Below, piece by piece: positions 45,838 through 54,764 of a DNA stretch of 64,000 bases. The DNA comes from Komagataeibacter sp. FNDCR2 (GTDB lineage Bacteria; Pseudomonadota; Alphaproteobacteria; Acetobacterales; Acetobacteraceae), in contig NZ_JAIWOU010000001.1 of NCBI RefSeq assembly GCF_021295395.1, positions 1,927,001 to 1,991,000 of the forward strand. The letters are read 5' to 3'. The notes under the pieces are model-generated. The model searched no databases. It worked only from the letters and a program-made list of their open reading frames with translations, and had not been told where the DNA came from. Each line of letters begins with the position of its first letter. Position 1 is the stretch's first letter. Position numbers and translations under genes: made by a program.

Positions 45838-46587
45838 TCAGATCACCTTTGCTTCGTTGCGCAGACGCGAAACCAGTTCAGCCGCCGAGTCGAGCTTGAT
45901 GCCCGCCTTGCGTTCCGGCGGTTCGGCAACCGAAATCACGCTCAGGCGCGGCGTCATGTCCACGCCCAGATCGGCGGGCGTGATTTTTTCCAGCGGCTTT
46001 TTGCGCGCCTTCATGATGTTGGGCAGCGAGGCATAGCGCGGTTCGTTCAGGCGCAGGTCGGCCGTGATGATGGCGGGCAGCGCCAGCTTCACGGTCTGCA
46101 GCCCGCCATCGATCTCACGCGTGACGGTCACTTCGCCATCCGCGGCTTCCACCCTGGAGGCGAATGTCGCCTGCGGGCGGCCCAGCAGTCCGGCCAGCAT
46201 CTGGCCGGTGGCGTTCATGTCATCATCAATGGCCTGCTTGCCCAGAATGACCAGATCCGGCTTTTCCTTTTCCACCAGTACCTTGAGCACCTTGGCTACG
46301 GCCAGCGGTTCCGTGACCGTATCGGTTTCCACCAGGATGGCGCGGTCGGCACCCATCGCCAGGGCCGTGCGCAGCGTGTCCTGCGCCTTGGCTTCCCCGA
46401 TCGAGACCGCGACGATTTCCGTCACCACGCCTTTTTCCTTCAGGCGCACGGCTTCCTCAACCGCGATTTCGTCAAACGGATTGATGGACATCTTGAAGCC
46501 AGCGGTTTCAACGCCGGAACCATCGGCCTTTACGCGTGCCTTGATGTTGTAATCAAGCACGCGCTTAACGGGTACAAGAACCTTCAT
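45838..46587 (-). CDS. etfB: electron transfer flavoprotein subunit beta
   Basis: 249 aa (FixA). [14 protein letters not shown] opens the family, and the AMP-binding region reads [34 protein letters not shown]. The C-terminal [21 protein letters not shown] is also typical. Partner of EtfA; the gene lies 71 bases after the ETF-QO stop. Confidence 0.96.
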   Translation of the reverse strand: MKVLVPVKRVLDYNIKARVKADGSGVETAGFKMSINPFDEIAVEEAVRLKEKGVVTEIVAVSIGEAKAQDTLRTALAMGADRAILVETDTVTEPLAVAKVLKVLVEKEKPDLVILGKQAIDDDMNATGQMLAGLLGRPQATFASRVEAADGEVTVTREIDGGLQTVKLALPAIITADLRLNEPRYASLPNIMKARKKPLEKITPADLGVDMTPRLSVISVAEPPERKAGIKLDSAAELVSRLRNEAKVI

Positions 46588-46658
46588 TGCATATTTGCCT
46601 GTCTGTATTCGGATAAGGGCAATCTGTGTGGCAGCTACATACCGTACCTGCCGCCAGA

Positions 46659-48299
46659 TTACATCCCGCCGGGATAGTTCGGGCCGCCCGCCCCCTCCGG
46701 TGTGGTCCAGTCAATGTTCTGGGCCGGGTCCTTGATGTCGCATGTCTTGCAGTGCACGCAGTTCTGCGCGTTGATCTGCAGGCGCGGATCCGTGGCTTCA
46801 TCCGCCACTTCATAGACACCGGCCGGGCAGTAACGGCTTTCGGGCGAGCGGAAGACATCCCAGTTCACCGTTTTCCACAGCGAGGTATTGCGTACCTTCA
46901 GGTGGACCGGCTGGTCTTCCTCATGGTTGGTGGCGGACAGGAACACGGAGGAGAGGCGATCAAACGTGATCTTGCCATCGGGTTTTGGGTAGCTGATCTT
47001 GGGCGAGATGGAGGCCGCTTCCAGCGTCTCGTTATCGCCATGGCGCGTATGCAGGGTCCACGGCGCCCGCCCGCGCAGCAGCATGGCGTCGATGCCGGAA
47101 TACAGCGCCCCCGCCTTCATGCCGAACCTGGCGAAGGCCGGACGGATGTTGCGCACCGCGCGCAGTTCCTGCCACAGCCATGAATCCCGGATGCGCCGCG
47201 TGTAGGAACCTGGTTCCACACGGTTCGTGGCCAGGGCCTCCGCCACGGCCTCGGCCGCCAGCATGCCCGATTTCATGGCGGTATGGGTGCCCTTGATCTT
47301 GGGCACGTTCAGGAAGCCCGCCGTATCGCCAATCAGCGCCCCGCCGGGGAATGTCAGGCGCGGGATGGACTGGATCCCCCCTTCCGACAGCGCGCGCGCG
47401 CCATAGGCGACGCGGCGGCCATTCTCGAAATAGGGGCGGAAGGCGGGATGCAGCTTCGCGCGCTGCATCTCGTCAAACGGGGAAAGCCATGTGTTGGGAT
47501 AGTCCAGCCCGACCACGAACCCGTAGGAGACGAGGTTTTCCCCGAAATGGTACATCCATGCCCCGCCATAGGTCCGGTCATCCAGCGGCCAGCCGAAGCT
47601 GTGCTGCACCAGCCCGGGGCGATGCATTTCCTTGGGGATTTCCCACAGTTCCTTGATCCCGAGGCCATAGGTCTGCGGATCGACGCCCTTGCGCAGGTCA
47701 TACATCGCCGTGACCTGCTTGGTCAGCGAACCCCGGCAACCTTCCGCGAACAGGGTATATTTCGCGCGCAGTTCCATGCCGGGGGCGTAATTTCCGGTTG
47801 GCTGGCCATCGCGCCCGATGCCCATGTCGCCCGTCGCAACGCCGGTGACGCGGCCACTATCGTCAACCAGCACCTCGGCCCCCGCGAAACCGGGATAGAT
47901 TTCAACGCCAAGTTCCTCGGCCCGGCCGGCAAGCCAGCGGCACAGATCCCCAAGGCTTACGATGAAGTTGCCGTGGTTGCGCATATGCGGCATCACGCGC
48001 TCAAGGAAGGGGACTTCAAGGCTGCCGGTGCGTGTCAGGTAGAGCGCCTGCTCCTCTGTCACGGGGGTGTCCAGCGGGGCGCCTTCCTCACGCCAGTGCG
48101 GCAGGAGTTCCTGGAGCGCGCGGGGTTCGATTACGGCGCCCGACAGGATATGCGCGCCGATCTCGCTGCCCTTCTCGATCAGGCAGACGCTGGCGTCCGG
48201 CGCCAGTTGCCGCAGCCGGATGGCCGCCGCAAGGCCCGATGGACCGCCACCAACGATCACGACATCGAATTCCATAGTCTCGCGCTGGGTCTCGCTCAT
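46659..48299 (-). CDS. electron transfer flavoprotein-ubiquinone oxidoreductase
   Basis: 546 aa inner-membrane-attached flavoprotein that passes electrons from ETF to ubiquinone. FAD binds at [18 protein letters not shown] (about residues 12-29), and the C-terminal [4Fe-4S] site is formed by Cys residues in RYCPAG and [11 protein letters not shown] chose the ATG at 48299 (MSETQRETM) with gagg just upstream; an ATG at 48323 is also possible. First gene of an ETF-QO-etfB-etfA unit, a complete electron entry route for acyl-CoA or choline-type substrates. Confidence 0.95.
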   Translation of the reverse strand: MSETQRETMEFDVVIVGGGPSGLAAAIRLRQLAPDASVCLIEKGSEIGAHILSGAVIEPRALQELLPHWREEGAPLDTPVTEEQALYLTRTGSLEVPFLERVMPHMRNHGNFIVSLGDLCRWLAGRAEELGVEIYPGFAGAEVLVDDSGRVTGVATGDMGIGRDGQPTGNYAPGMELRAKYTLFAEGCRGSLTKQVTAMYDLRKGVDPQTYGLGIKELWEIPKEMHRPGLVQHSFGWPLDDRTYGGAWMYHFGENLVSYGFVVGLDYPNTWLSPFDEMQRAKLHPAFRPYFENGRRVAYGARALSEGGIQSIPRLTFPGGALIGDTAGFLNVPKIKGTHTAMKSGMLAAEAVAEALATNRVEPGSYTRRIRDSWLWQELRAVRNIRPAFARFGMKAGALYSGIDAMLLRGRAPWTLHTRHGDNETLEAASISPKISYPKPDGKITFDRLSSVFLSATNHEEDQPVHLKVRNTSLWKTVNWDVFRSPESRYCPAGVYEVADEATDPRLQINAQNCVHCKTCDIKDPAQNIDWTTPEGAGGPNYPGGM

Positions 48300-48378
48300 A
48301 CCTCTGTTGTCCTCTTGCGTCATGACCGGGATGACATGGGATGAATGGGATTTCACCTCAACCGTACTGCTTCCTAGA

Positions 48379-48429
48379 GCCGTTTGGTTCCGGAATAAAG
48401 TCCTGTTGCGCATTCCGGGGCCAAACGGC
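48379..48429. repeat. 18-bp inverted repeat (REP-like or terminator)
   Basis: GCCGTTTGG-TT-CCGGAAT (48379-48396) is mirrored by ATTCCGG-GG-CCAAACGGC (48412-48429), with a 15-base loop. As RNA the TT/GG positions form wobble pairs, giving an unbroken 18-bp stem. It lies just after the stop of the 2OG-Fe gene. No T run follows. Confidence 0.75.
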
Positions 48430-48446
48430 GCGCGGGGCGGGGGGAC

Positions 48447-49088
48447 TCAGGCGTTGGGGGCGGGGCGGGCCAGTTCATCCGTCGCCAGCCATTCGGGGCC
48501 GACGTAGTTGACGATCAGCGTGCGGCGCACCCCCGTCAGCGGGCGCGGCAGGAAACCGTGCCATGACCGGTCCGATGGAATGAACAGCAGCCCGGAATTG
48601 AACAGCCCCGAGGCCCGCGCCACCGGCGCGCCTTCCGCCGTCATGATATCCGTGCCCCAGTCGGCCGCTTCCGCGCCCATGGAAAGCGAGACCAGAAGCG
48701 TCAGCCGCTTGGCCCCGATATCGGTATGGGGTTCAAGCCAGAACCCATCCGTATCAAGGCAGAGTTCAAGACGCAGGGCCGCGTTTTCAAGGTCCGCGTC
48801 GCAACAGGAGGTGAATGTCGCGCGTGTCCGCCCGTCATCGAACAGGCGGGCCAGATCGTCCAGCGCCGGATTGGCCGCGCGGAGTGCGGGGGTAATGAAC
48901 AGCCGGCGTCCGTTGCGCCCGGCCCGCTGTCCCCCGCTCTCCCCCCCAAGGAAGCGCGCGTCCGGCATCCACGTCACCAGCGCCGAGGCCACCGATGCGG
49001 GCAGTACGTCGTGCATCTGCCAGTGGGGAAAGGGCCATGGCAGGACAGGGCTGGCGGTCAGGGCAGCAATGACGTGGTTGGGTTGCAT
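48447..49088 (-). CDS. 2-oxoglutarate/Fe(II)-dependent oxygenase-like protein
   Basis: 213 aa with the double-stranded beta-helix signature: EPHTDIGAKRLTLLVSLS gives the His-x-Asp iron ligands, and SWHGFLPRPLTGVRRTLIVNYV gives the distal His and the Arg that binds 2-oxoglutarate. The ATG at 49088 (MQPNHV) is favoured; 15 more upstream codons are open. It may hydroxylate a small molecule, peptide or sugar; no substrate can be assigned. It lies 69 bases downstream of hemN on the same strand. Confidence 0.8.
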   Translation of the reverse strand: MQPNHVIAALTASPVLPWPFPHWQMHDVLPASVASALVTWMPDARFLGGESGGQRAGRNGRRLFITPALRAANPALDDLARLFDDGRTRATFTSCCDADLENAALRLELCLDTDGFWLEPHTDIGAKRLTLLVSLSMGAEAADWGTDIMTAEGAPVARASGLFNSGLLFIPSDRSWHGFLPRPLTGVRRTLIVNYVGPEWLATDELARPAPNA

Positions 49089-49157
49089 GGCCGGATGTTT
49101 TATCTGCCGGGTCCGGCGCGGTGACCGCGCCATGGCCGGAATGGGGGAAGAGACGGG

Positions 49158-50525
49158 TTACAGGGCGCTCGCATGGCGTGTGCTGCTCTGCGGGGACAGG
49201 TAGCGGTCAAACACCGATGCGACATGGCGCACGAAAGCGCGCCCTTTTTCAGTAACCTGCACATGCCGGGCGGTCATGTCCACCAGCCCGTCCTGCACCA
49301 TGGGCACCAGACGGGACAGTTCCGGGCCGAAACTGCCCGCGGGCAGGTGGTACTCCGTAATGATCTGGTCCACGTCCACCTGCATCGTGCACATGAGCTG
49401 CTTGATGATGGCGGCGCGCACATGGTCATCGGCCAGCAGGGGCACCCCCCGCATGACCGGCAGCCTGTCCGTCATTTCCGCCATGAGCCGGGCATAGGCG
49501 GCGGATGTCGTGGCGTTCTGCGTCATGCCGTCGGGTAGGGAGGAAATGGCGGACGCGCCAATACCGATCAGGGCCGGGGCGCTGTCCGTGGTGTAGCCCT
49601 GGAAATTGCGGTGCAGCGTGCCCGACTCCATGGCGCGCGCCATGCTGTCATGCGGGCTGACATAGTGATCCAGCCCCACGGGCAGGAAGCCTTCGTCGCG
49701 CAGCACGGTGTCGATCGCGGCGCGCTGCGCAATCCGCGCCTGCGGGCCGGGCAGTTCGCCCACCGGCATCAGGTTCTGGCGCTTCTGCTTCCACGGCACA
49801 TGGGCATAGCCGAACACGGCCAGCCGGTCGGGGCGCAGGCTCGCCACCGCACGCGCCGTGCGGGTGACGCTGTCCGTATCCTGCCGGGGCAGGCCGTAGA
49901 TCAGGTCGATATTGATGGAGTCCACCCCGGCCGCGCGCAGCGCGTCGAGACAGGCGCGCGTCTGCTCCCAGCTCTGGATCCGGCCGCAGGCCTTCTGCAC
50001 GTTCGCATCCAGATCCTGCACGCCCATGCTGGCGCGGTTGAAGCCGAGTTCATGCAGCAGGGCGGGATATTCGGGCGGAAGGTGGCGGGGATCGACCTCG
50101 ATGCTGATTTCTGCATCCGGGGCGATCACGAAATCCTGGCGTATGGCCTGCATGACGCGGCGCATCGCGCTGGCGGGAAGCGTGGTGGGCGTGCCGCCGC
50201 CCCATTGCAGATGGGTGACACGGCGGCCGGGACCGATCAGGGCCACGACCCGGCGCAGTTCCTCATGCAGCAGGGCGGCATAGGCCGCGCGTGCATCCGT
50301 ATCGCGCAGCACGGCGGTATTGCACCCGCAGAACCGGCACAGAATGTCGCAGAAGGGAACGTGCAGATAAAGGGAAACCGGCTGTGACGCCGGCAGAGCG
50401 GAGAGCCATTGCTGACTTTCCGCCGGTCCCACCGCATCGGAAAACTGTGCGGCGGTGGGATAGCTGGTGTAACGCGGCAGATTGCCACCGTAGCGCGAAA
50501 GCAGGGTGCTGTCTGCCGCGTTCAT
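49158..50525 (-). CDS. hemN: oxygen-independent coproporphyrinogen III oxidase
   Basis: 455 aa radical SAM enzyme. The cluster-binding cysteines are Cys59, Cys63 and Cys66 plus Cys68 in FCDILCRFCGC, as in HemN. It oxidatively decarboxylates coproporphyrinogen III without oxygen, so it is needed when oxygen is low. It starts 4 bases after the ompW stop and so belongs to an ompW-hemN operon, which has a perfect FNR-type box upstream. It differs from HemW by the extra Cys and full length. Confidence 0.95.
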   Translation of the reverse strand: MNAADSTLLSRYGGNLPRYTSYPTAAQFSDAVGPAESQQWLSALPASQPVSLYLHVPFCDILCRFCGCNTAVLRDTDARAAYAALLHEELRRVVALIGPGRRVTHLQWGGGTPTTLPASAMRRVMQAIRQDFVIAPDAEISIEVDPRHLPPEYPALLHELGFNRASMGVQDLDANVQKACGRIQSWEQTRACLDALRAAGVDSINIDLIYGLPRQDTDSVTRTARAVASLRPDRLAVFGYAHVPWKQKRQNLMPVGELPGPQARIAQRAAIDTVLRDEGFLPVGLDHYVSPHDSMARAMESGTLHRNFQGYTTDSAPALIGIGASAISSLPDGMTQNATTSAAYARLMAEMTDRLPVMRGVPLLADDHVRAAIIKQLMCTMQVDVDQIITEYHLPAGSFGPELSRLVPMVQDGLVDMTARHVQVTEKGRAFVRHVASVFDRYLSPQSSTRHASAL

Positions 50526-50529
50526 GCCA

Positions 50530-51333
50530 TTAGAACCGGTAGGCGATACCAGCGGACACGACGGTCGGGTCGAGCGAGTCGTGGGCCTTCACCTTCAGGC
50601 TTTCGCTGTCGTTTTCAGCCCAGGCGTGCATGCGCACGAACATCTGCTTCACGTCGAAGTTGAAGAACCAGTTGCCCACGAGCTGGTAATCCACACCGGC
50701 GTTGATGGACGGGCCACCCGTGAAGCCGGAGTTCAGCTTGTTCAGGCCAAGCGCGCCGCTGCCGCTCATGTTGTGGAACCACATGAAGGTGCCGCCAACG
50801 CCCACATACGGGTTCAGGCGCTTGTGCGGACGGAAATGCCACGCGACGGTGACCGTGGGCGGCAGAACCCATGCGCTGCCCGCGTCGGTCTTGCCATGTC
50901 CGGTCAGGCCTTGCAGCGCGCCGCCTTCGGCCGCGACTTCATGGCGGGTGCTGGTGGCGATCAGGTCAAGGGAGATGTTGTCGGTCAGGAAGTATTCGAA
51001 CGTCAGTTCCGGCATGACCTGGTTGGTCGTCTTGACGCGGGTGTTGGCCATCGCCTGGTTATTTACCCAGACCTTGCTGTCACGATCTTCCGGCAGCACG
51101 CCCACGGCGGACAGGCGGATCATGAAGTCACCCTTGCCCAGACCGATCTTGGTGCTGGCGCAGGTCTGGAAAATGCCGCAGCGGCCCTTGGGCTGCGCGG
51201 GTGCAACCGGCGCGGCCAGCGGCGCGTTGACATAGGTGGTGGGTGCTGCGGTCTGCGCCTGGACCGCGACCGGTGTCAGCGCCGCGGCGCCGAAAGCGGC
51301 CGACAGGGCGATGTTGCGAATGTTCTTCATCAT
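50530..51333 (-). CDS. ompW: OmpW family outer-membrane protein
   Basis: 267 aa, 8-stranded beta barrel of the outer membrane. A signal peptide ends near AQA (residue 27). The text then shows DFMIRLSAVGVLP, the family N-terminal strand, YFLTDNISLDLIA, PYVGVGGTFMWF, and ends in AYRF. A taagg site precedes the ATG. In enteric bacteria ompW is FNR-controlled; the box at 51439 fits that here. hemN follows directly. Confidence 0.9.
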   Translation of the reverse strand: MMKNIRNIALSAAFGAAALTPVAVQAQTAAPTTYVNAPLAAPVAPAQPKGRCGIFQTCASTKIGLGKGDFMIRLSAVGVLPEDRDSKVWVNNQAMANTRVKTTNQVMPELTFEYFLTDNISLDLIATSTRHEVAAEGGALQGLTGHGKTDAGSAWVLPPTVTVAWHFRPHKRLNPYVGVGGTFMWFHNMSGSGALGLNKLNSGFTGGPSINAGVDYQLVGNWFFNFDVKQMFVRMHAWAENDSESLKVKAHDSLDPTVVSAGIAYRF

Positions 51334-51438
51334 GGGCAGACCTTAATTTTTTCTCTCACGGGTTAGTGAGGTGAGAATGTTAAGAATATTCGAAGTGATG
51401 TGATCTGTGCAGAAATCACGCCCACCTAACATTCGGCT

Positions 51439-51452
51439 TTGATGTGAATCAA
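51439..51452. promoter_or_regulatory. perfect FNR/ANR-type box upstream of ompW-hemN
   Basis: TTGATGTGAATCAA on the plus strand, a perfect TTGAT-N4-ATCAA dyad, centred about 112 bases before the ompW start. A TGATTT stretch (51418-51413, minus strand) is at about the right distance for a -10 in an FNR-activated promoter. It lies immediately after the stop codon of the gene at 51453. Confidence 0.75.
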
Positions 51453-51938
51453 TCACAGAGGCCGATCTATTTCCTTATTGCGCTCTATCCGGACTGTTCT
51501 TTCGGTAATGTGGCTTGATGAACACAGTTTCAGGACTGTGTTGTCCTTGTTTGCCACGGGGTTACTGTAGGAAAAGGTGCGTATTGCCCGGCACCCCATT
51601 TCCCGCGCCAGTGTTTCCATGGCGGGAATCAGCGCGTCGATGATCTGCTGCTTGTGGGCGTAGGACAGGGCGATGATGTAATCGGCGCTCAGCGTATCGC
51701 CCGAATACAGGTCGAATCCACGCCGGAAGGTCGCCATGGCGCAGGGGGGCCGCGCTTCTCCGTAATGGGCGACCAGAATCCCCTCCCGCGCGCGTTTGCC
51801 CGCGCGCGACATCCTGCGCCCGATGCGGGTCCATTCCCGCATCGTAATGTGCGGAAACGACAGCCGGATAAGGGGATACAGCAACGGTACATCCGCGGGA
51901 GCCAGTCGTCTGACCAGGGGGGAAGGGGCGGCCTGCAC
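51453..51938 (-). CDS. GNAT-like hypothetical protein
   Basis: 161 aa from a GTG at 51938 that has aggaaa 10 bases upstream; the frame is open to 52013 (186 aa) but that would start only 5 bases from the FNR-type box. The fold pattern LAPADVPLLYPLIRLSFPHIT, GILVAHYGEARPPCAMATFRRG, then a helix KQQIIDALIPAMETLAREMGCRAIRTF, resembles an acetyltransferase, but the acetyl-CoA P-loop is not clear. Not firmly recognised. It is divergent from the fnr gene and shares the regulatory gap. Confidence 0.55.
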   Translation of the reverse strand: MQAAPSPLVRRLAPADVPLLYPLIRLSFPHITMREWTRIGRRMSRAGKRAREGILVAHYGEARPPCAMATFRRGFDLYSGDTLSADYIIALSYAHKQQIIDALIPAMETLAREMGCRAIRTFSYSNPVANKDNTVLKLCSSSHITERTVRIERNKEIDRPL

Positions 51939-52017
51939 GCGGCGGGGTTTCCTGTGGGTTGAGAAACTTTTCTTATGATGCTTATTGTATTTACCGAATG
52001 ATCTGCGGCGCAACGCA

Positions 52018-52031
52018 TTGATTTACATCAA
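52018..52031. promoter_or_regulatory. perfect FNR/ANR-type box in the fnr promoter region
   Basis: TTGATTTACATCAA, a perfect dyad. Its left half TTGATT (52018-52023) is also a plausible -35, with CATACT 17 bases on (52041-52046) as -10 for the fnr gene. A bound regulator would then block RNA polymerase, suggesting autorepression. It lies 80 bases before the GTG of the divergent gene. Confidence 0.75.
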
Positions 52032-52150
52032 TCCATCGGACATACTCGGTTCCGCTTGCGAATGATTTGCTGTATTTTCAGGAGGCTCGCGCCTGTCCGT
52101 TGGTATTCACCACCGGAACGCAGGCCCCTGAAAGTAATTGGGAATAATCT

Positions 52151-52918
52151 ATGTCGGATATGCCTTCGTGTCAGTTCGAGTCGCGGCCACGGCGTATCGT
52201 GATCGGGTCATCCGGTGTGCAGGCTGATTTCTGCGCCACCTGTACCGTCCGTCCCACCAGTGTGTGCAACGTGATCGGGCAGGCTGACATGGCCCGCCTG
52301 GCGGAAGCGGCGGTGGAAACCATCATTCCCCCCGGCCGTGGCTTTATCGAGGAAGGCGCGCCCGCCACCGATTTCTTCAACGTGACCTCCGGCACCGCCA
52401 AGCTGTTCAAGGCCCTGCCGGACGGGCGGCGGCAGATCACCGGCTTCGCGGCGCCGGGGCATTTCCTGGGGCTGGCGGTATCGGACAGCTACGCTTTCGG
52501 GGCGGAAGCGGTCGATACGGTGCGGGCGTGCCGCTTCTCGCGTGAGAAGATGGCCGAACTGCTGGATGATTTCCCCCGCCTTGAGCGCCGCCTGCTTGAA
52601 GAGGCGTCGAATGAACTGGTGGCGGCGCAGAACCAGATGCTGCTGCTTGGCCGCAAGACGGCGCGCGAGCGGGTGGCGAGCTTCCTGCTTGACCAGATGC
52701 GCGCGGAAACGCCGCTGGACCAGAACGGCCATCGCGGCAGTCTTCACCTGCCCATGACACGCGGCGACATTGCCGATTACCTTGGCCTGACCATCGAAAC
52801 CGTCAGCCGTACGCTGAGCTGGATGCGCAGCCAGGGCATGATCGACGTGGGCAAGGGCTATGCCATCACCATCCTTTCGGTGGGTAGACTCGACATACTG
52901 GCGGCGGGGAATGGTTAG
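52151..52918 (+). CDS. fnr: FNR/CRP-family transcription regulator, oxygen-sensing type
   Basis: 255 aa. N-terminal cysteines Cys28, Cys31 and Cys39 plus a central Cys127 match the four ligands of the FNR [4Fe-4S] cluster, with a longer gap between the second and third than in E. coli. A cyclic-nucleotide-type beta roll follows, and a helix-turn-helix near residues 200-222 (GDIADYLGLTIETVSRTLS) has the E-x-x-S-R recognition helix that reads TTGAT. Three perfect matching boxes are in this window, one in its own promoter. The leader holds a TTTCAGG/CCTGAAA pairing (52076 and 52127). Confidence 0.93.
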   Translation: MSDMPSCQFESRPRRIVIGSSGVQADFCATCTVRPTSVCNVIGQADMARLAEAAVETIIPPGRGFIEEGAPATDFFNVTSGTAKLFKALPDGRRQITGFAAPGHFLGLAVSDSYAFGAEAVDTVRACRFSREKMAELLDDFPRLERRLLEEASNELVAAQNQMLLLGRKTARERVASFLLDQMRAETPLDQNGHRGSLHLPMTRGDIADYLGLTIETVSRTLSWMRSQGMIDVGKGYAITILSVGRLDILAAGNG

Positions 52919-54177
52919 TCCGGCCCCAGTGTGTCGTCATTATCCGCGTCCGGCGCCGCGTCTTCCGTAAAAAGCGGGTTCTGCGGCGTGGTCCGTGTCG
53001 GGCCGCCGACAATGTGGCCGATGGGGGTGAGGAACTCCACATGGTCGCAGATGATCTTGAAGACCGCCAGCAGCGGCACCGACAGGAACGCCCCGAAAAT
53101 ACCCCACAGCCAGTCCCAGAACATGAGCGACGCCATGACCAGCACCGGGTTCAGCGTAAACCGGCGCGCCAGCACCATGGGGGTTATGGTCTCGCCTTCC
53201 GTCAGGTGGATGCACAGGTAGATGGCGGGCGGCAGGAGCGCCTGCCAGACGGATGGATAGACGAACAGCCCCACCAGGAAATAGATGATGATGCCCATCA
53301 TGGGGCCGATGATGGGGATGTAGTTGAGCAGGAACGCCAGCACGCCCCATAGCAGCGCGTTGGGTAGGCCCAGCAGCCAGCATTGCGCCATGTTCACCAG
53401 CCCGACCAGGCTGTTGATGATGGTGATGGTGGCCAGGTACAGCGAAACGTTGCGCTCGATCTGGTAGGCGATCTGCACCGTGCGGCGTTTGTCGGCAAAG
53501 GTGGGCATGATCTCGACGAACCGCCGCAGCAGGCTGTCCCCCTGCGCGAGCAGGAAGAACAGCATCAGGATCATGGTGAAGAACTGCCCCATGAACGCCT
53601 GCGTGCCCAGCAGGATGGACGAACTGAACCGGTCCAGCCCCCCCACCCCGGGCGAGGCGACGACAATGACATGCTCCCCCGTCGTCTCCATCGCCGGGGC
53701 GGGATGGTCAAGGCGACCGCCCGCGATGGTCATGAAATTGCGGATCCGGTCCGATGCGCTGGTCAGGAGCTGGAACGGCCCGCGCAGGAAGGCCAGCCTG
53801 TCACGCAGGGTGTTCAGCGCCTCTGGCGCGCGCTCCAGCCAGCCGGTGGCGGGTACGGAAATGGCGGTGCCCACCGCCCCGGCAATGCCGAACACGCACA
53901 GGATCAGGCACAGCGCCGCCAGCGGCTTGGGCAGGTGCAGCCGGCTGTGCAGGAAGCGCATGGGGGTCGAGAGCAGCAGGTTGACCACCAGCGCCAGGAT
54001 CATGGGCAGGATGATGGCGGATGCGAAATACAGCGTGTAGAAAACAGCCAGTACGCTGAGCAGCAGCAGGCAGGCGGTGCGGGTGTCGATGCGGCTGTGA
54101 CGCATGACCTCGATGGCGCGCTGCTGCTGTATCTGTTCGTAGGATGACGGGGTCGGCTCGGTCTCGGGCGGCATCAC
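52915..54177 (-). CDS. AI-2E family transporter (PerM-like)
   Basis: 420 aa membrane protein with about eight helices and a cytosolic N-terminus. The block LLNYIPIIGPMMGIIIYFLVGL and the following TEGETITPMVLARRFTLNPVLVM are signatures of the AI-2E/PerM family, whose members export autoinducer-2 or act as ion antiporters. It converges on fnr with a 4-base overlap of stops. The substrate here is unknown. Confidence 0.88.
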   Translation of the reverse strand: MMPPETEPTPSSYEQIQQQRAIEVMRHSRIDTRTACLLLLSVLAVFYTLYFASAIILPMILALVVNLLLSTPMRFLHSRLHLPKPLAALCLILCVFGIAGAVGTAISVPATGWLERAPEALNTLRDRLAFLRGPFQLLTSASDRIRNFMTIAGGRLDHPAPAMETTGEHVIVVASPGVGGLDRFSSSILLGTQAFMGQFFTMILMLFFLLAQGDSLLRRFVEIMPTFADKRRTVQIAYQIERNVSLYLATITIINSLVGLVNMAQCWLLGLPNALLWGVLAFLLNYIPIIGPMMGIIIYFLVGLFVYPSVWQALLPPAIYLCIHLTEGETITPMVLARRFTLNPVLVMASLMFWDWLWGIFGAFLSVPLLAVFKIICDHVEFLTPIGHIVGGPTRTTPQNPLFTEDAAPDADNDDTLGPD

Positions 54178-54628
54178 TCAGATCCTGGCTTGTACGGGCG
54201 CGGGCCAACGGCCGGATCAGGTTCCGTGCCGACGTCTGGAGACTGCTTCGGAAACCCTGCGCCCTGGGCGAACCGTCACGTGTTTTTCCCGCTCCGGTGC
54301 CCACGGCCCTGATTGCCGCCCTGCCCCGGTGCTCGTAAAACATGTTCCGGTCGTGGCCGGGGCCACGTTCGTCCATCAGCAGAAGTTTTGAAACATTCCC
54401 GTGCATCCGTACCGATCCGTTCTTATGGGCGTATATGGCAGGCAGGACCAAGGATTTTGGCACATCCCCGCTACGCAGGCAGTGCAGGGGATCGTTTCGC
54501 ACACGGGAACGTGAATTTTTAGCCTTCATCTGGCGGAACACAAGGGTTGAAAGCGGTATTGGACAGGGCTCAAATACCGCAAGAGGGAGGCTGCTGCCTT
54601 CTGTTACCGTTAATCAATGGAGAATCCC
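54178..54628 (+). other. gap before the pqq operon, with candidate promoter
   Basis: 450 bases without a convincing gene. TTGAAA at 54547-54552 and TCAAAT at 54570-54575, 17 bases apart, could form the pqqA promoter, which would give a leader of about 45-50 bases. No FNR-type box or known RNA was seen in the rest. Confidence 0.4.
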
Positions 54629-54709
54629 ATGGCCTGGAATACCCCCAAGATCGTCGAAGTCCCGCTGGGCGCCGAAATCAACAGCTACGTCTGCGGCGAA
54701 AAGAAGTAA
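54629..54709 (+). CDS. pqqA: coenzyme PQQ precursor peptide PqqA
   Basis: 26-residue ribosomal peptide, substrate for PQQ synthesis. The residues that are fused, Glu16 and Tyr20, are in AEINSY; MAWNTPKIVEVPLGAE is the conserved start. The ATG has tggaga before it. First gene of pqqABCDE. A strong hairpin follows its stop. PQQ serves the membrane dehydrogenases of acetic acid bacteria. Confidence 0.97.
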   Translation: MAWNTPKIVEVPLGAEINSYVCGEKK

Positions 54710-54711
54710 GA

Positions 54712-54751
54712 AAAATTGCCGCCTGTCTCGCGCAGGCGGCAATTTTCTTTT
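54712..54751 (+). terminator. attenuating terminator between pqqA and pqqB
   Basis: AAAATTGCCGCCTG (54712-54725) pairs perfectly with CAGGCGGCAATTTT (54733-54746), followed by ctttt. It would cut most transcripts after pqqA and let a fraction continue into pqqBCDE, giving excess precursor peptide. Confidence 0.88.
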
Positions 54752-54764
54752 ACAACCTGCGTCC

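Noticed and set aside
54342..54764. N-terminal extension of PqqB
   Set aside because: It crosses pqqA and the hairpin after it; the PqqB family starts at MIDIIVLG.
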